Origin: Ariolimax columbianus
Taxonomy: Eukaryota > Mollusca > Gastropoda > Stylommatophora > Arionidae
Reading direction: 5' to 3'
Assembly: GCA_036924085.1 (NCBI GenBank)
Contig: JAVGWX010000025.1
Location: forward strand, 32,399,442 to 32,463,441
DNA length: 64,000 bases
This document shows, one piece after another, positions 1-12,085 of the stretch; position 1 is the first letter of the stretch, and the number at the start of each line of letters is the position of its first letter. Under the pieces are notes generated by a model, which worked only from the letters and a program-made list of their open reading frames with translations, had not been told where the DNA came from and made no database searches. The position numbers and the translations under genes were made by a program.

Positions 1-555
1 AATAGTATTTGTAAGATTATGTGTTTAAATTAATCTTAGTCTTAGTAGACCTGTAATTCTACAAGGGAAGATGACCATGTGGAGGTCCCAGCTGTGGTGT
101 TAGCTGTATAAAGTAGGGATGAGGATTTCCTGCTTAGCGTGTTAGGCTCGAGCAGCTTATTACTCCGCTGTGTTAAGACAAGTGCCAAGAAGTTTGGTTA
201 ATAGATCTGCGAGTCCATCTTAAAAGACTCTTAACAAACCAACTAAGCATGGCCAGTGTTGTGCCATGTCACACAGTTAGTCGCTTCTTATGACATGCTT
301 TATGTAGGGCAGTGGTGCTATTCTTGTCATTGCCATACCCAAAGATCCAGAATCATTCGGAATGTTTACTGTAGTACGCCGCCCATACAGTGGGTTAGAG
401 GACATATGTTGCTTATACAGAGAATACTAGTTGTTTTTGCTTGTGAATGCACATAGCGACAAAGGGGCATTTTGCTACTCAGATATTAAGCTCGCAATAT
501 CACTAGACCTTTAAACGAATAATGCGAATCACAATGTAAACATGTAATTCCATAG
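1..555. other. Unit head, no gene recognised
   Basis: No coding or RNA feature is seen. Bases 1-218 match the heads of units B and C. Bases about 219-545 are present only in A; B (near 27,450) and C (near 47,355) jump straight to the CCTAGTAGTGGATCC stretch. A short open frame at 256-456 lies in the part missing from the other copies and looks like chance. Confidence 0.6.
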
Positions 556-950
556 TAGTGGATCCAGCGGGAAGCTTCAACTGGTTCATTTCTTCTTCTC
601 CTTTTCGTTCGTCTTCAGACATCAACTTCAATGACTCTAACGAAGTCATCAGTTGACTCAAGGCTCTCTACGCTTCCGTACAGCTTCTCGTGGAAGGACA
701 CTAGCTGTTGCCAAATGCTACTTCTTTTGTCGGTATACTGTGGACATGACTGCAAAATATGTTCTTGCGTGGTTGCGAAGGTCTGTAGTACCAATCTTGA
801 ACTTGTTGTACAGATGACATCTCAGACTGTTGTGACCTGTGCGTAGCCGGAGAATGATAATCTATGTGGCCAGGGTGTCGTTTTTTATCTCCATTTTGCA
901 CTGTACGTTGCCCTAATGAATGCTTTTGTCTCATTGTATGTAATTTCTGT
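556..950 (-). pseudogene. RNase H-type LINE C-terminus relic (unit A)
   Basis: Read on the minus strand, this encodes a broken C-terminal end of an RNase H-bearing non-LTR retrotransposon. It contains fragments like CPQYTDKRSSIWQQLVSF and LYGSVESL, which correspond to the CP-Y-dQR-MWP...LYGSGDSLRM region after the RNase H domain of the better-kept copy at 48,981-52,915. Stops and frameshifts interrupt it. It carries ~155 bp (about 744-898) that are deleted in units B, C and D. A (TTC)n-like stretch near 590 is probably the remnant of the element's tail. Confidence 0.65.
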
Positions 951-1116
951 ATCTAACGTAGGTTAGGTTCTTGATTTTGTTCCATAGCGGTATTTTAACC
1001 ATTCCTATCTATTTTTTTATACTCCACAGGCGATAAGAGAGAGACTGGAACATAAGGGAACTACGTTTTGAACTTTCCCAGTTTTACTACAATAATCGCT
1101 CAGCAATTTATATAAT

Positions 1117-4100
1117 GTACAGACCGACACTATGCATTAATGTCTGAAATAGTATCTTGCTATCCACATGTTAACACACTGACCCTAGGCATTACAGTTC
1201 TAACTAGTATCTTACTATCCATATTTTAACAAACTCACCCTAGGCATTACAGTCCTAGCTAGTATCTTACTATGCTACATCAAGTTTTAATGTCCTATAT
1301 ATAGTATCTTACTATCCACAGACTATCATTCCACCATTAAATGTTGATGTCCTACACAGTATCTACCTAAGCACATGGTAACAGTCTTTTATATAATACC
1401 TTACTATATGAATATGACCATACAGACAATAAACGGTATTGTCCTACAAAGTATCGCACTATCCCCATTAAACATAAGTTCACTGACTCGAAACTTTACA
1501 GTCCTACATTGTAATTTGCTATCTATATATTAACAGACCAATACCAAGTTTTATTGTTCTTCAAAGTATTATACAATCCCAATGGCATCAGACTGACAGA
1601 GAGCTTTAATGTCTTACACAGGATCTTACAATCCACATATTAACAAACCAACTCTAGATTAAATGCACTGCACAGTATCCACTATCCAGATGTTAGACTT
1701 ACCCAACACATTGATGTCCTACATAGTTCCTTACAGCCACCATGTTAACAGGCCAACACAGAGTTTTAATGTCTTACAGAGTATCTTACTATCCACATGT
1801 CAACAGGCCAAGACAGAGCTTTAATGTGCTACAGAGTATCTTACTATCCACATGTCAACAGGCCAAGACAGAGCTTTAATGTGCTACAGAGTATCTTACT
1901 ATCCACATGTCAACAGCCAAACACATAGTTTGAATGTCTTACAGAGTATTTTACTATCCACATGTCAACAGGCCAAGACAGAGCTTTAATGGGCTACAGA
2001 GTATCTTACTATCCACATGTCAATAGCCAAACACATAGTTTGAATGTCCTACAGAGTATTTTACTATCCACATGTCAACAGGCAAACACATACCTTGAAT
2101 GTCTTACAGAGTATTTTACTATCCACATGTCAACAGGCAAACACATACCTTGAATGTCCTACAGAGTATCTTACTATCCACATGACAGCGTACTTCGAAG
2201 AAGATATCTTACTGTACCCATGTCATCAGCCCGACTCTGAGCTTTGCTATCCTACATGATATTGTACTATCCACATGTTTTAATGTCATTCATAGCATTT
2301 TACAGTCTCCATGTCAACAGACCAACACCAAGCTGTAATGTCCTAATATAAAATCTTTCTTTCTAAATGTTAGTAGACCTAATATCAAGCTGTAATGTAC
2401 TACATAAAATCTTACTATCTAAATTTTAACAGACCGATGCTATTCGCTAATATCCTACATATTATCTTACTGTCACCATGTGGACGGTGTGGCCTAGTGG
2501 TTAAGGTGGCACGGCTCAAAACCCAAAGGTGCTGGGTTCAATCCCCATCACAGCGCCGTTACCCCGGGGAAGCAAATAATTAGAAAATGCAAGAGGAAGC
2601 AGACCCTTACATAAAATGCATGCTGAAGTTGGATGCACTTGGCCGACAGGCGCAAAAGAAAAACCACAGTACAATGTACACCACCTTGGGGATTAGAGAA
2701 ATAAGGCAAACTAAAAAAAAAACCAAACAAACAAACTGTCACCATGTCAACAGAATTACACTAAGCTTCAGTGTCCTATATATTATCTTAATGTCTTCAT
2801 ATAACCAACCGATTCTTTAGATTTAATGCGATACATAGCATCTTACTGTCTACATATTAGCATACTATCTGAGTATCCCAACAGTAACATACACGAACAG
2901 TCACCTAACTTTACTGTCCTGCATAGCATCTTACAATCCCCATGTTAACAAACCTACCTAAAGGTCTTAGTGTCCTACATAATATCTTACTGACCCCATT
3001 TTAACAGATCTAAACTGAGCTTGACGGTCCTATAAAGTATCTCACTGACGCCACTTTAACAGACCAAATCTGATTTTTAATTTCCTACATAGTATCTTAG
3101 TATCAGCATGACAAAAGATGAAAGCTAACACTGAGCTTGAAGGTCCTAGGTAGTATCTTACTGTCTGTATATTAACAGATGGACATCAAGATAATTGTCC
3201 TGTAAAGTATCATACTATCCCTATCTTAGCAGGCTGACAACAAGCTGTAATGTCCTACATAGTACATTACTAATTTGCATGTTAATAGCCAAAAACCTAG
3301 CTTTTTGCATAGATGACGGAAAAAGTATCTAACTATGCAACTATTAGCAGACAGACACTGAGTTTTATTGTCCTATGTAGCATTAAACTGTTTGCATGTT
3401 TACAAACCATTCCCATTTGTTAATGTCCTACATGTAATCTTACTGTCCAGAAGTTAACATACTAACACAAAGCTTAAATGACCTACTTTTAATCTTTCTG
3501 TACAAGGATAGCTGTCTGACACAAATCTTTAATGTCCTACCTATTGTTTTACTATCCACACGTTATAACAGAATGAAAGCAAGCTTCACTTTTCTACATA
3601 ACATCAAACTATCCTCTTTATAACACACAGACAGTGAACTTTCATGTCCTACTTATTTTCTTAATATGCACATGTTAATATACATCAACTGAGAAATAAT
3701 GTTGTATATATTTTCTCACTATCCACTTGAAAACAGACCAACCTCATGAATAGGTGTCCTACATAGTATATTTTTTCCCCCAGGTAAACAGACCAAAACT
3801 GAGTAGTTATGTCCTACATAGTATCTTACTCTCCGCTTGTTAACAGACCAACACTGATCTGTAATGTCCTTTATAGTATCTTACTATCCCCAGGTCAAAA
3901 TACCAACACAGAGCAGTAATGTCCTACATAGTATCTTACTATCCGCGTGTTAACAGAATGACAGCTAGCATTACTTTACCTCATAGTATTGTACTATCCA
4001 CTTGTTAGCATATGAACAGTGAGCTTTCATGTCCTACATATTTTCTTAATATTCAAATGTTAACGCATAACAGCCGAGATGTAAAGTTGTATATATTATC

Positions 4101-6228
4101 TTTCCCCTTGATAAAACATCAACACTGAGCTGTAATGTCATACATAATATCTTACTAATCATGTTTACAGACCAACACAGAGAACACGTGTCCTACACAA
4201 TGTCTTACAGTTCACATGTATTAACAGACCAACACTGAGAACACGTGTCCTACAAAATATCTTACAGTTCACATGTATTAACAGACCAACACTGAGAACA
4301 CGTGTCCTACAAAATATCTTACAGTTCACATGTATTAACAGACCAACACTGAGAACACGTGTCCTACAAAATATCTTACAGTTCACATGTATTAACAGAC
4401 AAACACTGAGCTTTTCTGTTCTATTAAGTGTGTTACCTTCCATTTGTTAACAAATAGAAACCAATAATAAATTTCCTAAACAGCATCCTGCTGTCCCCAT
4501 GTCAATAGACCAACAACGAGCTGTGATGTTGTAAATAAATTTTTACTATCAATACATTAACAAACCCACACTGAGCCTTATCGCCAAAATAAAAGTATCT
4601 TCCTTTCCCCCCAAAAAGAGATGCAATAGACTTAATTATTTTATCTGACTATCACAGTGCAAACAGAATCACACCGTGGTTCAATGTCCTTTATATTATC
4701 TTGATATTCACAGGACAAAAGAAGTAGACGGACAACAAACTCTACTGTCCCACATAGTATCTTACTTTCCACCTCTCAACAAACTGACCATGTCCGTTAA
4801 TGTTGTACATATTATACTACTAATCACATGTTAATAGATCCACACTGTGCTTCAATGCCCTACGTTTTATCTTTGAATCCCCATGCCAGAAGAACACTTA
4901 GCTTTACTGTTATACATACTATCTTACCATCCACATGTCGACAGACCAGCACCAAGATTTGCTACACTAAATATTATCTTACCATCCACATGTTAACAGA
5001 CCAGCACCAAGATTTGATACCCTACATATTATTTTACCATCAACATGTTAACAGACCAGCACCAAGATTTGATACCCTAAATATTATCTTACAATCCATT
5101 TGATAACTGACCAATACTACGATTGGATACCTTACATATTACTTTACTATCCACATGGCAACATATGTAGATCACAATGTAATTTAACAGTCTTACGTAG
5201 TACCTACAATCCATAAATTAACAGACCAAGACCAAAATGTGTGTTCTACATAGCATTTTACTTTCACTGTATTTTAGTAAAATGAGATACCAAAGGATGC
5301 AGAGCTGAGGCAAAAGCTATGGTGCAGCCACTATGTCATGGTAAAGATTATGGACTGCATCATGATTACTGGCTTGCAGATATAACATGACCAAAGGATC
5401 CTGAACGCAAAGAGGAATAAAGAATTTGTGCACGCTAGAGGACTAAAATTGAGTTTTAATATCCTACATATTATCTCTTTATCTACATATTAACAGATAG
5501 ACACTAAGATTTAATGGTCTACATATTATCTTACTATCCACATGTTAGGAGTCAGATTCTGAGCTTAAATTTCTTACATAAGGTCTTACTATTTATAAAT
5601 CAACAGATGCAAACCAACTTGGAGATTTACTGTCTTGAAATTATCTTACTATCCACATGTTAGTAGACTAACACTCAGCTTTAATGTCCTACATAGTATC
5701 TCACTATCAACATATTAGCAGATTGACACCCAGCTTTAATCTTCTACATGATATTTTACTATTCACATGTTAGCACACCAACCGCAAGCTTGTTAGCAGT
5801 CTAACGCAGAGCTTTGATGTCCTACATAGTATCTCACTATCAACATATTAGCAGATTGACACCAAGCTTTAATCTTATACATAATATTTTACTATTCACA
5901 TGTTAGCACACCAACCGCAAGCTTGTTAGCAGTCTAACGCAGAGCTTTGATGTCCTACATAGTATCTCACTATCAACATATTAGCAGATTGACACCAATC
6001 TTTAATCTTCTACATAATATTTTACTATTCACATGTTAGCATACCAACCGCAAGCTTGTTAGCAGTATAACGCAGAGCTTTGATGTCCTACATAGTATCT
6101 CACTATCAACATATTAACAGTCTGACACCAAGCTTTAATCTTCTACACAGTATCTTGCTATCCAAATGTTAACACACACACAGCAATATTTACGTTCTTA
6201 CATATAATCTTACTACCCACATGTTAAC
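1117..6228 (+). repeat. 55-bp minisatellite array, unit A
   Basis: A 5.1-kb array of a 55-bp repeat with core words GTCCTACAKAGTATCTTACT, ATCCACATGTTAACAGACCA and ACACAGAGCTTTAATG. Copies at about 1,750-2,190 are close to identical. Most of the rest is eroded but keeps the 55-60 bp rhythm. Locally expanded variants occur: four ~57-59 bp copies with AACACGTGTCCTAC at 4,165-4,400, short runs at 4,920-5,100, and a ~134-bp higher-order repeat at about 5,660-6,110. Open reading frames inside it follow the repeat and are not genes. Confidence 0.9.
2482..2734 (+). mobile_element. tRNA-derived SINE (unit A)
   Basis: A ~253-bp retroposon with a tRNA-like head. The RNA polymerase III A box TGGCCTAGTGG is at 2,490-2,500 and the B box GGTTCAATCCC at 2,535-2,545. 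A unique body follows (CACTTGGCCGACAGGCGCAA and ACCACCTTGGGGATTAGAG), then an A-rich tail. It is flanked by a 13-bp direct repeat ACTGTCACCATGT at 2,469-2,481 and 2,735-2,747, the target-site duplication made when it entered the minisatellite. The same insertion is present in units B and D, so it predates duplication of the unit. I cannot assign the body to a named SINE superfamily. Confidence 0.85.
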
Positions 6229-7361
6229 CACAATAGCATTATTAACTCTCAAACCCTTCGACGGTTTGCAAAGACTGGCCTTTTCAATCAAGCTAAACGC
6301 CTACTGTGTATGTATTTCCTTAATGGATGAATCAACAACAACAGAACTAATCGAAGGTGTTTTGCAATCAATTCTAGAGCTGCATTTATAGTGACAGTAG
6401 GAACAGTACGTAATAAGTAGTTTTGGAAATGTATGTTTAAAATAATAAGATATGAATTACTACCATGCTTTCAATTTAGTGTATTTTAATAGTGTCAGTA
6501 TTCGAATATATCATAAATACACAGAGTGACAGCAAAGAGCAATTTTATCAATACCTGGGCTTTAGGAATGTGTACTTTAATATATGTTTGTTTACATTTG
6601 TTAATATGGCAACTTATGCGTCTTGTGAAATAAAGAAATAAACAAGAAACAAACACACACTGGAATAAGGTTCAATTTAATGTTTACGTATTTCTTATGC
6701 CACATTATGAATATTATGTCTACATATATTCAGCCAGCAGTAAACATGCAAGATTCCATATGGCTAGTTTTATTAAAATGATGGTAATGGGTGTCCTGTT
6801 CTAAAAAATGTACAGTTTAAAATTTGGATATGTACAATGAGATTAACAATCTATAGATGGTATATTAGAGAAATTTATAACATAACAGTCTACATACATT
6901 TGCTTTTACATATCCAAGCTTGAACAATTTAAAAGTAGCACACACGGAATATAAGCACGCTTAACCATAAACAACTTTCAGCACAGGATCTTCAATTAGC
7001 TAGATAACAGTTTCACGGTGTAGTAGTGAACTGTATTTACACGGACAATGATTACTTCGTCATAAGGGCAATGTATTCAAAAGAAAGGGATGTAATAAAT
7101 GCACTACAATAATATAAATGATTTAATAATTACATGAAAATAAAGCAAATACTTATAATAGTTAAGGTTGCGTATAATGGAGCATACCATACGAAATTTA
7201 ACTTTCGGAAATTTCTAACATTTATTTGCATTTTATGAATATTATTAAATTCATTTTAAAAACAATATGCGAGTCGCTGTCACCACAACAGAGCTAACTT
7301 AAACAGGCATCAGCATATATGCTAACTCTAACCTTACTATTAACAGCTACAGGAGCAGCCA

Positions 7362-7622
7362 GTGTTGTCTTCTGCCAGTTACTTGTCTAGTTCGCTCCAT
7401 GACTTCGACGCCGGTCAAGGTTCAAGGTTCAGTTCTTGTGATAAGCACGGCTTTGCTGTCACAATCGTCGCCGACGAGCGCCCGGGGTCGCGAGCTGTTC
7501 CTCCCCATATGTCGTGCACGAGGACGACAACAAGCGTGAGAAATTTGGTCGGGTGGATAATTAACACCTATCGCCTTCAGTGTACAGATGCCAATGTACA
7601 CGTCCATGTGGTTCTGGTGTAG
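7362..7622 (+). other. GC-richer island with identical 86-codon frame in A and B
   Basis: I do not recognise this product. The frame (MLSSASYLSSSLHD...) and an antisense frame over the same bases are identical in unit B at 34,453-34,713, while bases on either side show occasional differences. The island contains CpG-rich words such as GTCGCCGACGAGCGCCCGG, unlike its AT-rich surroundings. At the low overall divergence of A and B, identity over ~260 bp could be chance. It may be an exon relic, part of an old element, or simply a GC-rich non-coding patch. Confidence 0.25.
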
Positions 7623-7867
7623 GGCCATAGCTCACTCGTTCTAAGGTTTGTAACCTGGATAAAGAGGGGAGACGCCCAAGCCAGAATCTCTCACGCAAAT
7701 TTTTTATGATGGGATAACTCTTAATTATATATTTTTTGTATTTGTTTGGTTATGTCCCTCGCTATGTTTAAAGAAACACTGGATGTCAACAACATCGGCG
7801 ACGAAGATGGCACACGACATAAAACTACACCCCCTTCCACGCCTTCTAACGACACAAGTTGATAGAA

Positions 7868-7905
7868 GATGATGAGGATGATGATGATGATGATGATGAT
7901 GATAA
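7868..7905 (+). repeat. (GAT)n microsatellite
   Basis: A run of GAT/GATGAG trinucleotides, shortened in the equivalent place in unit B (34,961-34,988). Confidence 0.85.
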
Positions 7906-8814
7906 TACTCATGACAATAATAATAACAAAACATTGGCCATTGACCTACAATAGAACAATTAGATAGATGTTTAAGCATAAAACCATGAAGGAATGATTA
8001 TTCCGTGAGATAAGCAGAAGAAAAGGTGGACATGTTATTAGAGGAAACATAAGACCACACTATATGTACATGTAGAGCGTAGGATACAGCGTTGGTAGAG
8101 TGGCTGCTTCTTTTCGGCTGCAACTTGTTCCAGCCAACCCAGCTGTAAACGAGTACCAGATTTACTGTCAGGAGAAATGATAGAGGAACAGGAATTGGTT
8201 TTCACAAAACCTGAAGTTTTTGGTTTGATTAGAGGTTTCAATTTCTGGATTCTGTGACGAAGACTTGCCCTTTTCTACCGCAGACCGTTGTCCGTTGTGC
8301 GGTATCATGTCGTATTGACCAGTTCATGGATTCGTGTGTGTATCAGAACAATGAAGATTCTAGTACCTCATCCCTGGCGGTAATAAAATAAATTTATATA
8401 TCAGTGATATTGTAATCCAAGACATCGAGGAAGCCAACTGGCTACCCCCATCTGATAAAAGCTAAAACCTCTTATAGAGAAGTTTCTACCACAGCATCCC
8501 CGACTACAGTATATTTGTATTACTCGATGTATCCATGAATGTAAACAGCAAGTTGGCTGTGTTTGTATTCTGACATTCTTTCCTTGACATAATCAACAGT
8601 TTCTTGGGCGGATTGTCGCTACGGTTGGCACGTTCTAAATGCATGTTTTTGCTCGTGAGCTTCAATCCCTTCTGTATTTTGTATTGGCCTTTAACTGGTA
8701 GTGGGCGGGGTACATTGGAATGTCTTATATGATCACAGCAGTTCATATTTGTCACACATTAGTTGGTAGTCAGCATTGATTGCTGAGAGTACAGAGAAAC
8801 AAGAAGACCAAAGT

Positions 8815-8862
8815 AGAGAAAGAGAGAGAGAGAGAGAGAAAGAGAGAAAGAGAGAGAGACGA
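8815..8862 (+). repeat. (GA)n microsatellite
   Basis: A run of GA dinucleotides with occasional AAAG interruptions. The same tract, with a different interruption pattern, is at about 35,898-35,943 in unit B. Confidence 0.85.
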
Positions 8863-8935
8863 GGAACAACATAAATATGAATATTGTTAGATGACTGTTA
8901 ATTTGTGCAGGTGTTAAAAACAATTCGAGGTAAAT

Positions 8936-9081
8936 CTTCTTCTTCGTACTCTGTCAGACGTCAAGTTGAATTTTTTCGAAGAAGGCAGCTGTCATCCTGA
9001 GGCTGTCGACACTGCCATACAGCTTGTCTAGTGTTGCCCCTGGTGATGGCCACATGTGCTTTCTCTGGTTCTCGTATGTCG
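8936..9081 (-). mobile_element. Antisense 3' end of Nimb-like LINE (first copy)
   Basis: Bases run from a (TTC)n tract into the reverse complement of the element's last ~135 bases, which encode the end of ORF2 (SLRMTAAFFEK on the minus strand). At 9,081/9,082 the sequence switches abruptly to a plus-strand copy of the same family. In unit B the antisense element continues uninterrupted at this point (36,019 onward), so the switch marks an insertion into it. Confidence 0.75.
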
Positions 9082-11950
9082 TAGGAAAAACTATAAGCCC
9101 TACTGGAATGATGAGTTGCAGAAAGTGGAAGATGCAGTAACAAATGCTAGGAACATGGCAGAGCGAGAAAAATCCATGGAGGCAAACATCGCCCTCAAAG
9201 CCGCCACGGCGAAATACAAACACACTCTTAAGCAAACAGCAAGAGAAAGCTGGAAAAATAAAACGGAAAGCCTAAACCTGGACAAAGACGGGAACAAGCT
9301 ATGGAAGCTAGTGAGAGCCATGAACGACGAAACCCCGTCAAATAAACAAATTACCATCAAGCAGGGCGAGAACTTGATCACAGGTAAGAAAGCCGCAAAC
9401 GCCTTTGTCGATCACTATGCCAGAGCAAACCACATCGAGGTCCCTGCAGATAAGCATACAGACATTAGCGAAGAGCTAAAGGGACACGAAAACATAAATA
9501 CGGCTCCTGAAGAGCACATGATGGCCAAATTAACAATGCGCGAAATGGAAGAGGCTATGAAAACATTAAAGAAAAGGAAATCTGCCGGAAAAGACGGGAT
9601 AACAAACGAAATGCTGATGGGGCTGGGCCAAACAGCGAAGAGGAAACTGCTGTCGGTCCTAAACCAAAGCTGGAAAAGGGGAATTGTACCCCAGGCATGG
9701 AAAGACGCAATACTGGTACCAGTACCAAAAACAGGAAAGGATAAAACAGATCAAAATGGATACAGGCTTATCAGCCTACTGAGCTGTGTCGGCAAGCTGA
9801 TGGAACGGATGATAAACACCAGACTGATGTGGCATCTGGAAGAAAAACGAAAACTAATTCCACAGCAAGCCGGCTTTAGACAGCACAGATCCACTGAGGA
9901 CCAGGTCATCCTCATAGCCCAGGAAATTGTAGATGCCTACCAGGCACAGAAACACACAGTAGCGGTTTGGGTGGACCTGGAAAAGGCATTTGACAAAGTC
10001 TGGAAAGACGGACTTAGAGTCAAGCTAAGAAGAAGTGATGTTTGTGGGAAAATGTACAAATGGATCAACCACTACCTCAAACAAAGAACGGCCAGAGTCC
10101 AAGTACAAGGGCAGATGAGCAAAAAGGTGACACTCGAGCAGGGAGTACCCCAAGGGGGAGTACTGTCACCCACACTCTTCCTGGTATATATATAAACGAT
10201 ATTACAGAGAATATACCAAGAAGAGTCCATAGCTCAATGTTTGCAGACGATCTGGCTATGTGGACCTCTGAAAAGAATCTCACCATAGCAAGAAATCGGA
10301 TGCAGACGGCCCTAACATCGCTAGAAGTGTGGGCGAACTCATGGCTGGTCAAAACAAACGAAGAGAAAACCACATGCACAATATTCTCGCTCTCATTAAA
10401 ACCCCAAAATACCAAATTAAGTCTAAATGGCAAATTCCTGCAGCCAAACGACAACCCAACCTATCTGGGAGTCACATTTGATCGGCGCATGACATGGAAA
10501 AGTCAGATTGAGAGAAACCGAATGAAAGCCAGAGAAAGAATGGCAATCATGAGGAAACTTGCTGGCTCAAGCTGGGGAGCAGACGAAAGCATGCTAAAGA
10601 AAGTGTACACTGGAAGAGTGAGACCAGTTCTCGAGTATGGCATTGCGGCATGGACAACAGCAGCAAAGGCGAACTTCGATAAAGTTAGCAAACTTCAAAA
10701 CCAAGCCATGAGAATTATAACAGGTGGCATGAAGTCAACGCCAATTGTAGAACTTGAAAAGATTACAAAACTGCAATCCATGACCGATAGAAGAGACTGC
10801 AGAGCCCAGCTGCAGTCAGAGAAACTCCGAAGACTGACCGACCATCCAATGCACCAGAGACTAAACAATTTGGGAAATGGGAAACTAAAGCGGAAAAACT
10901 TTGCAGAAATAGCCAAAGCAAAGATGCACGAAGATCCCATAAACGCACTAACAACACCAAAACCCATCACTACTGTACGAAAACCTACCTGGAGGCAGGA
11001 TATATTTCCAGAGGTGGTAGAAAATATACCAGGTATTGCAAACAAGAACTGCCAGACTGAAAAAGAAAGGAGAGATACTACCCTAAGCTTCACAACGAAA
11101 AGCTACCCAAGCATGGACTGGACCCATGCATACACCGACGGTTCTGTAACAAATACTACACAGAACGGAGGGGCAGGAGCATTACTGAACCTACCAAATG
11201 GCAGAAAAATAACACTGTCATTCGCTACTGGTAAGTACACAAGCAATTTCAGAGCGGAGGCAGAGGCACTGAGGGCGGCAGTGGAAGAAATGGTGACACA
11301 CAGTGAAAATGAAAGCCATATAGTCCTGCTTACAGATGCTCTCGCCGTAGTCACAGCGCTAAAAAGCCAGAAAAATACTGAGCTTAATGACTTAAGAGCA
11401 GCACTCTGCAAACTGTGCCAGCAGTCCGCACCAAAAAGGGTAGTGGTACAGTGGGTCCCATCACACTGCAACATCCAAGGCAACGAGGAGGCAGACAGAC
11501 TGGCAAAAGAAGGTGCAAGACTACCACAAACAGATACTAGTATGACGTACGAAGAGTCAAAACGGCTTTTCAAAGCCAGATACATGACCAAATGGGAAAC
11601 TGAACATACTGGTTACACCAAAAACGATGCCTATTACCAGTTGAACCGAAGAGAGCAGGTCGTTGTCTTCAGACTTCGCACTGGCCACAATAGACTGAGG
11701 TACCACCTATTCAACAAATTGAAGATAGGGTGTACCGACGAATGCCCGTGCGGTACTGGTAAAATGACCGCTGAACATCTGCTGCAGAACTGCCCGACAT
11801 ACGAGGATCAGAGAGAGCAGATGTGGCCATCAACAGTGGAACTGCAAAACAAGCTCTATGGCAGTGGCGACAGCCTCAGGATGACCGCCGCTTTTTTCGA
11901 AAAAAATAATGGTTACTGTCTGACTGCGTACGCAGAAGAAGAAGAAGAAG
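9082..11950 (+). pseudogene. Nimb-like LINE ORF2 copy 1, 5'-truncated and frameshifted
   Basis: This is a reverse transcriptase and RNase H polyprotein fragment of a non-LTR retrotransposon. It starts at the point equivalent to residue ~358 of the fuller copy at 48,981-52,915, so the endonuclease domain is missing. The RT domain shows VWVDLEKAFDKVW (catalytic Asp) and MFADDLAMW (FADD box). The RNase H domain follows with YTDGSV, FRAEAEALRA, LLTDALAVV and NEEADRLA. A C-x-C...H...C zinc motif (CPCGTGKMTAEHLLQNC) is near the end. An extra TA in a TA run near 10,190 shifts the frame just before the FADD box. One extra A near 11,900 removes the normal stop. The tail is (GAA)n. It is non-functional as it stands. 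Confidence 0.9.
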
Positions 11951-12085
11951 TACGCTGTCAGACGTCAACTTGAATTTTTTCGAAGAAGGCAGCTGTCATC
12001 CTGAGGCTGTCGACACTGCCATACAGCTTGTCTAGTGTTGCCCCTGGTGATGGCCACATGTGCTTTCTCTGGTTCTCGTATGTCG

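Larger units (their letters stand above)
6229..8935. other. AT-rich subtelomeric stretch, no gene recognised
   Basis: No recognisable gene. It is mostly AT-rich and matches 33,320-36,018 in unit B at high identity. A GC-richer island at about 7,350-7,640 carries an open frame of 86 codons (7,362-7,622), listed separately. Simple repeats occur at 7,868-7,905 and 8,815-8,862. A short frame ending near 6,391 differs from B at several amino acids and does not look constrained. Confidence 0.6.

Noticed and set aside
1962..2259. Open frames of 60-70 codons in the minisatellite (also 4,165-4,443, 4,828-5,103, 31,168-31,389, 31,774-32,052, 48,845-49,222, 59,848-60,123)
   Set aside because: The translations repeat with the satellite period because 55-57 bp copies lack stops by chance. 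They change with copy number and resemble no protein.
2482..2570. Functional tRNA gene (also 29,485 and 57,619)
   Set aside because: A and B boxes are present, but an acceptor stem cannot be formed with the sequence on both sides. The body, A-rich tail and target duplication show it is a SINE.
1117..6228. CRISPR-like array of 55-bp repeats
   Set aside because: The repeats are contiguous with no unique spacers, the context is eukaryotic, and there are no cas genes. It is a minisatellite.
11103..11591. 162-codon antisense frame over the LINE RNase H region (and counterparts at 14,105, 49,338 and others)
   Set aside because: Lies opposite a recognised RNase H coding frame and is produced by its codon bias. 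It appears in every copy only because the sense frame does.
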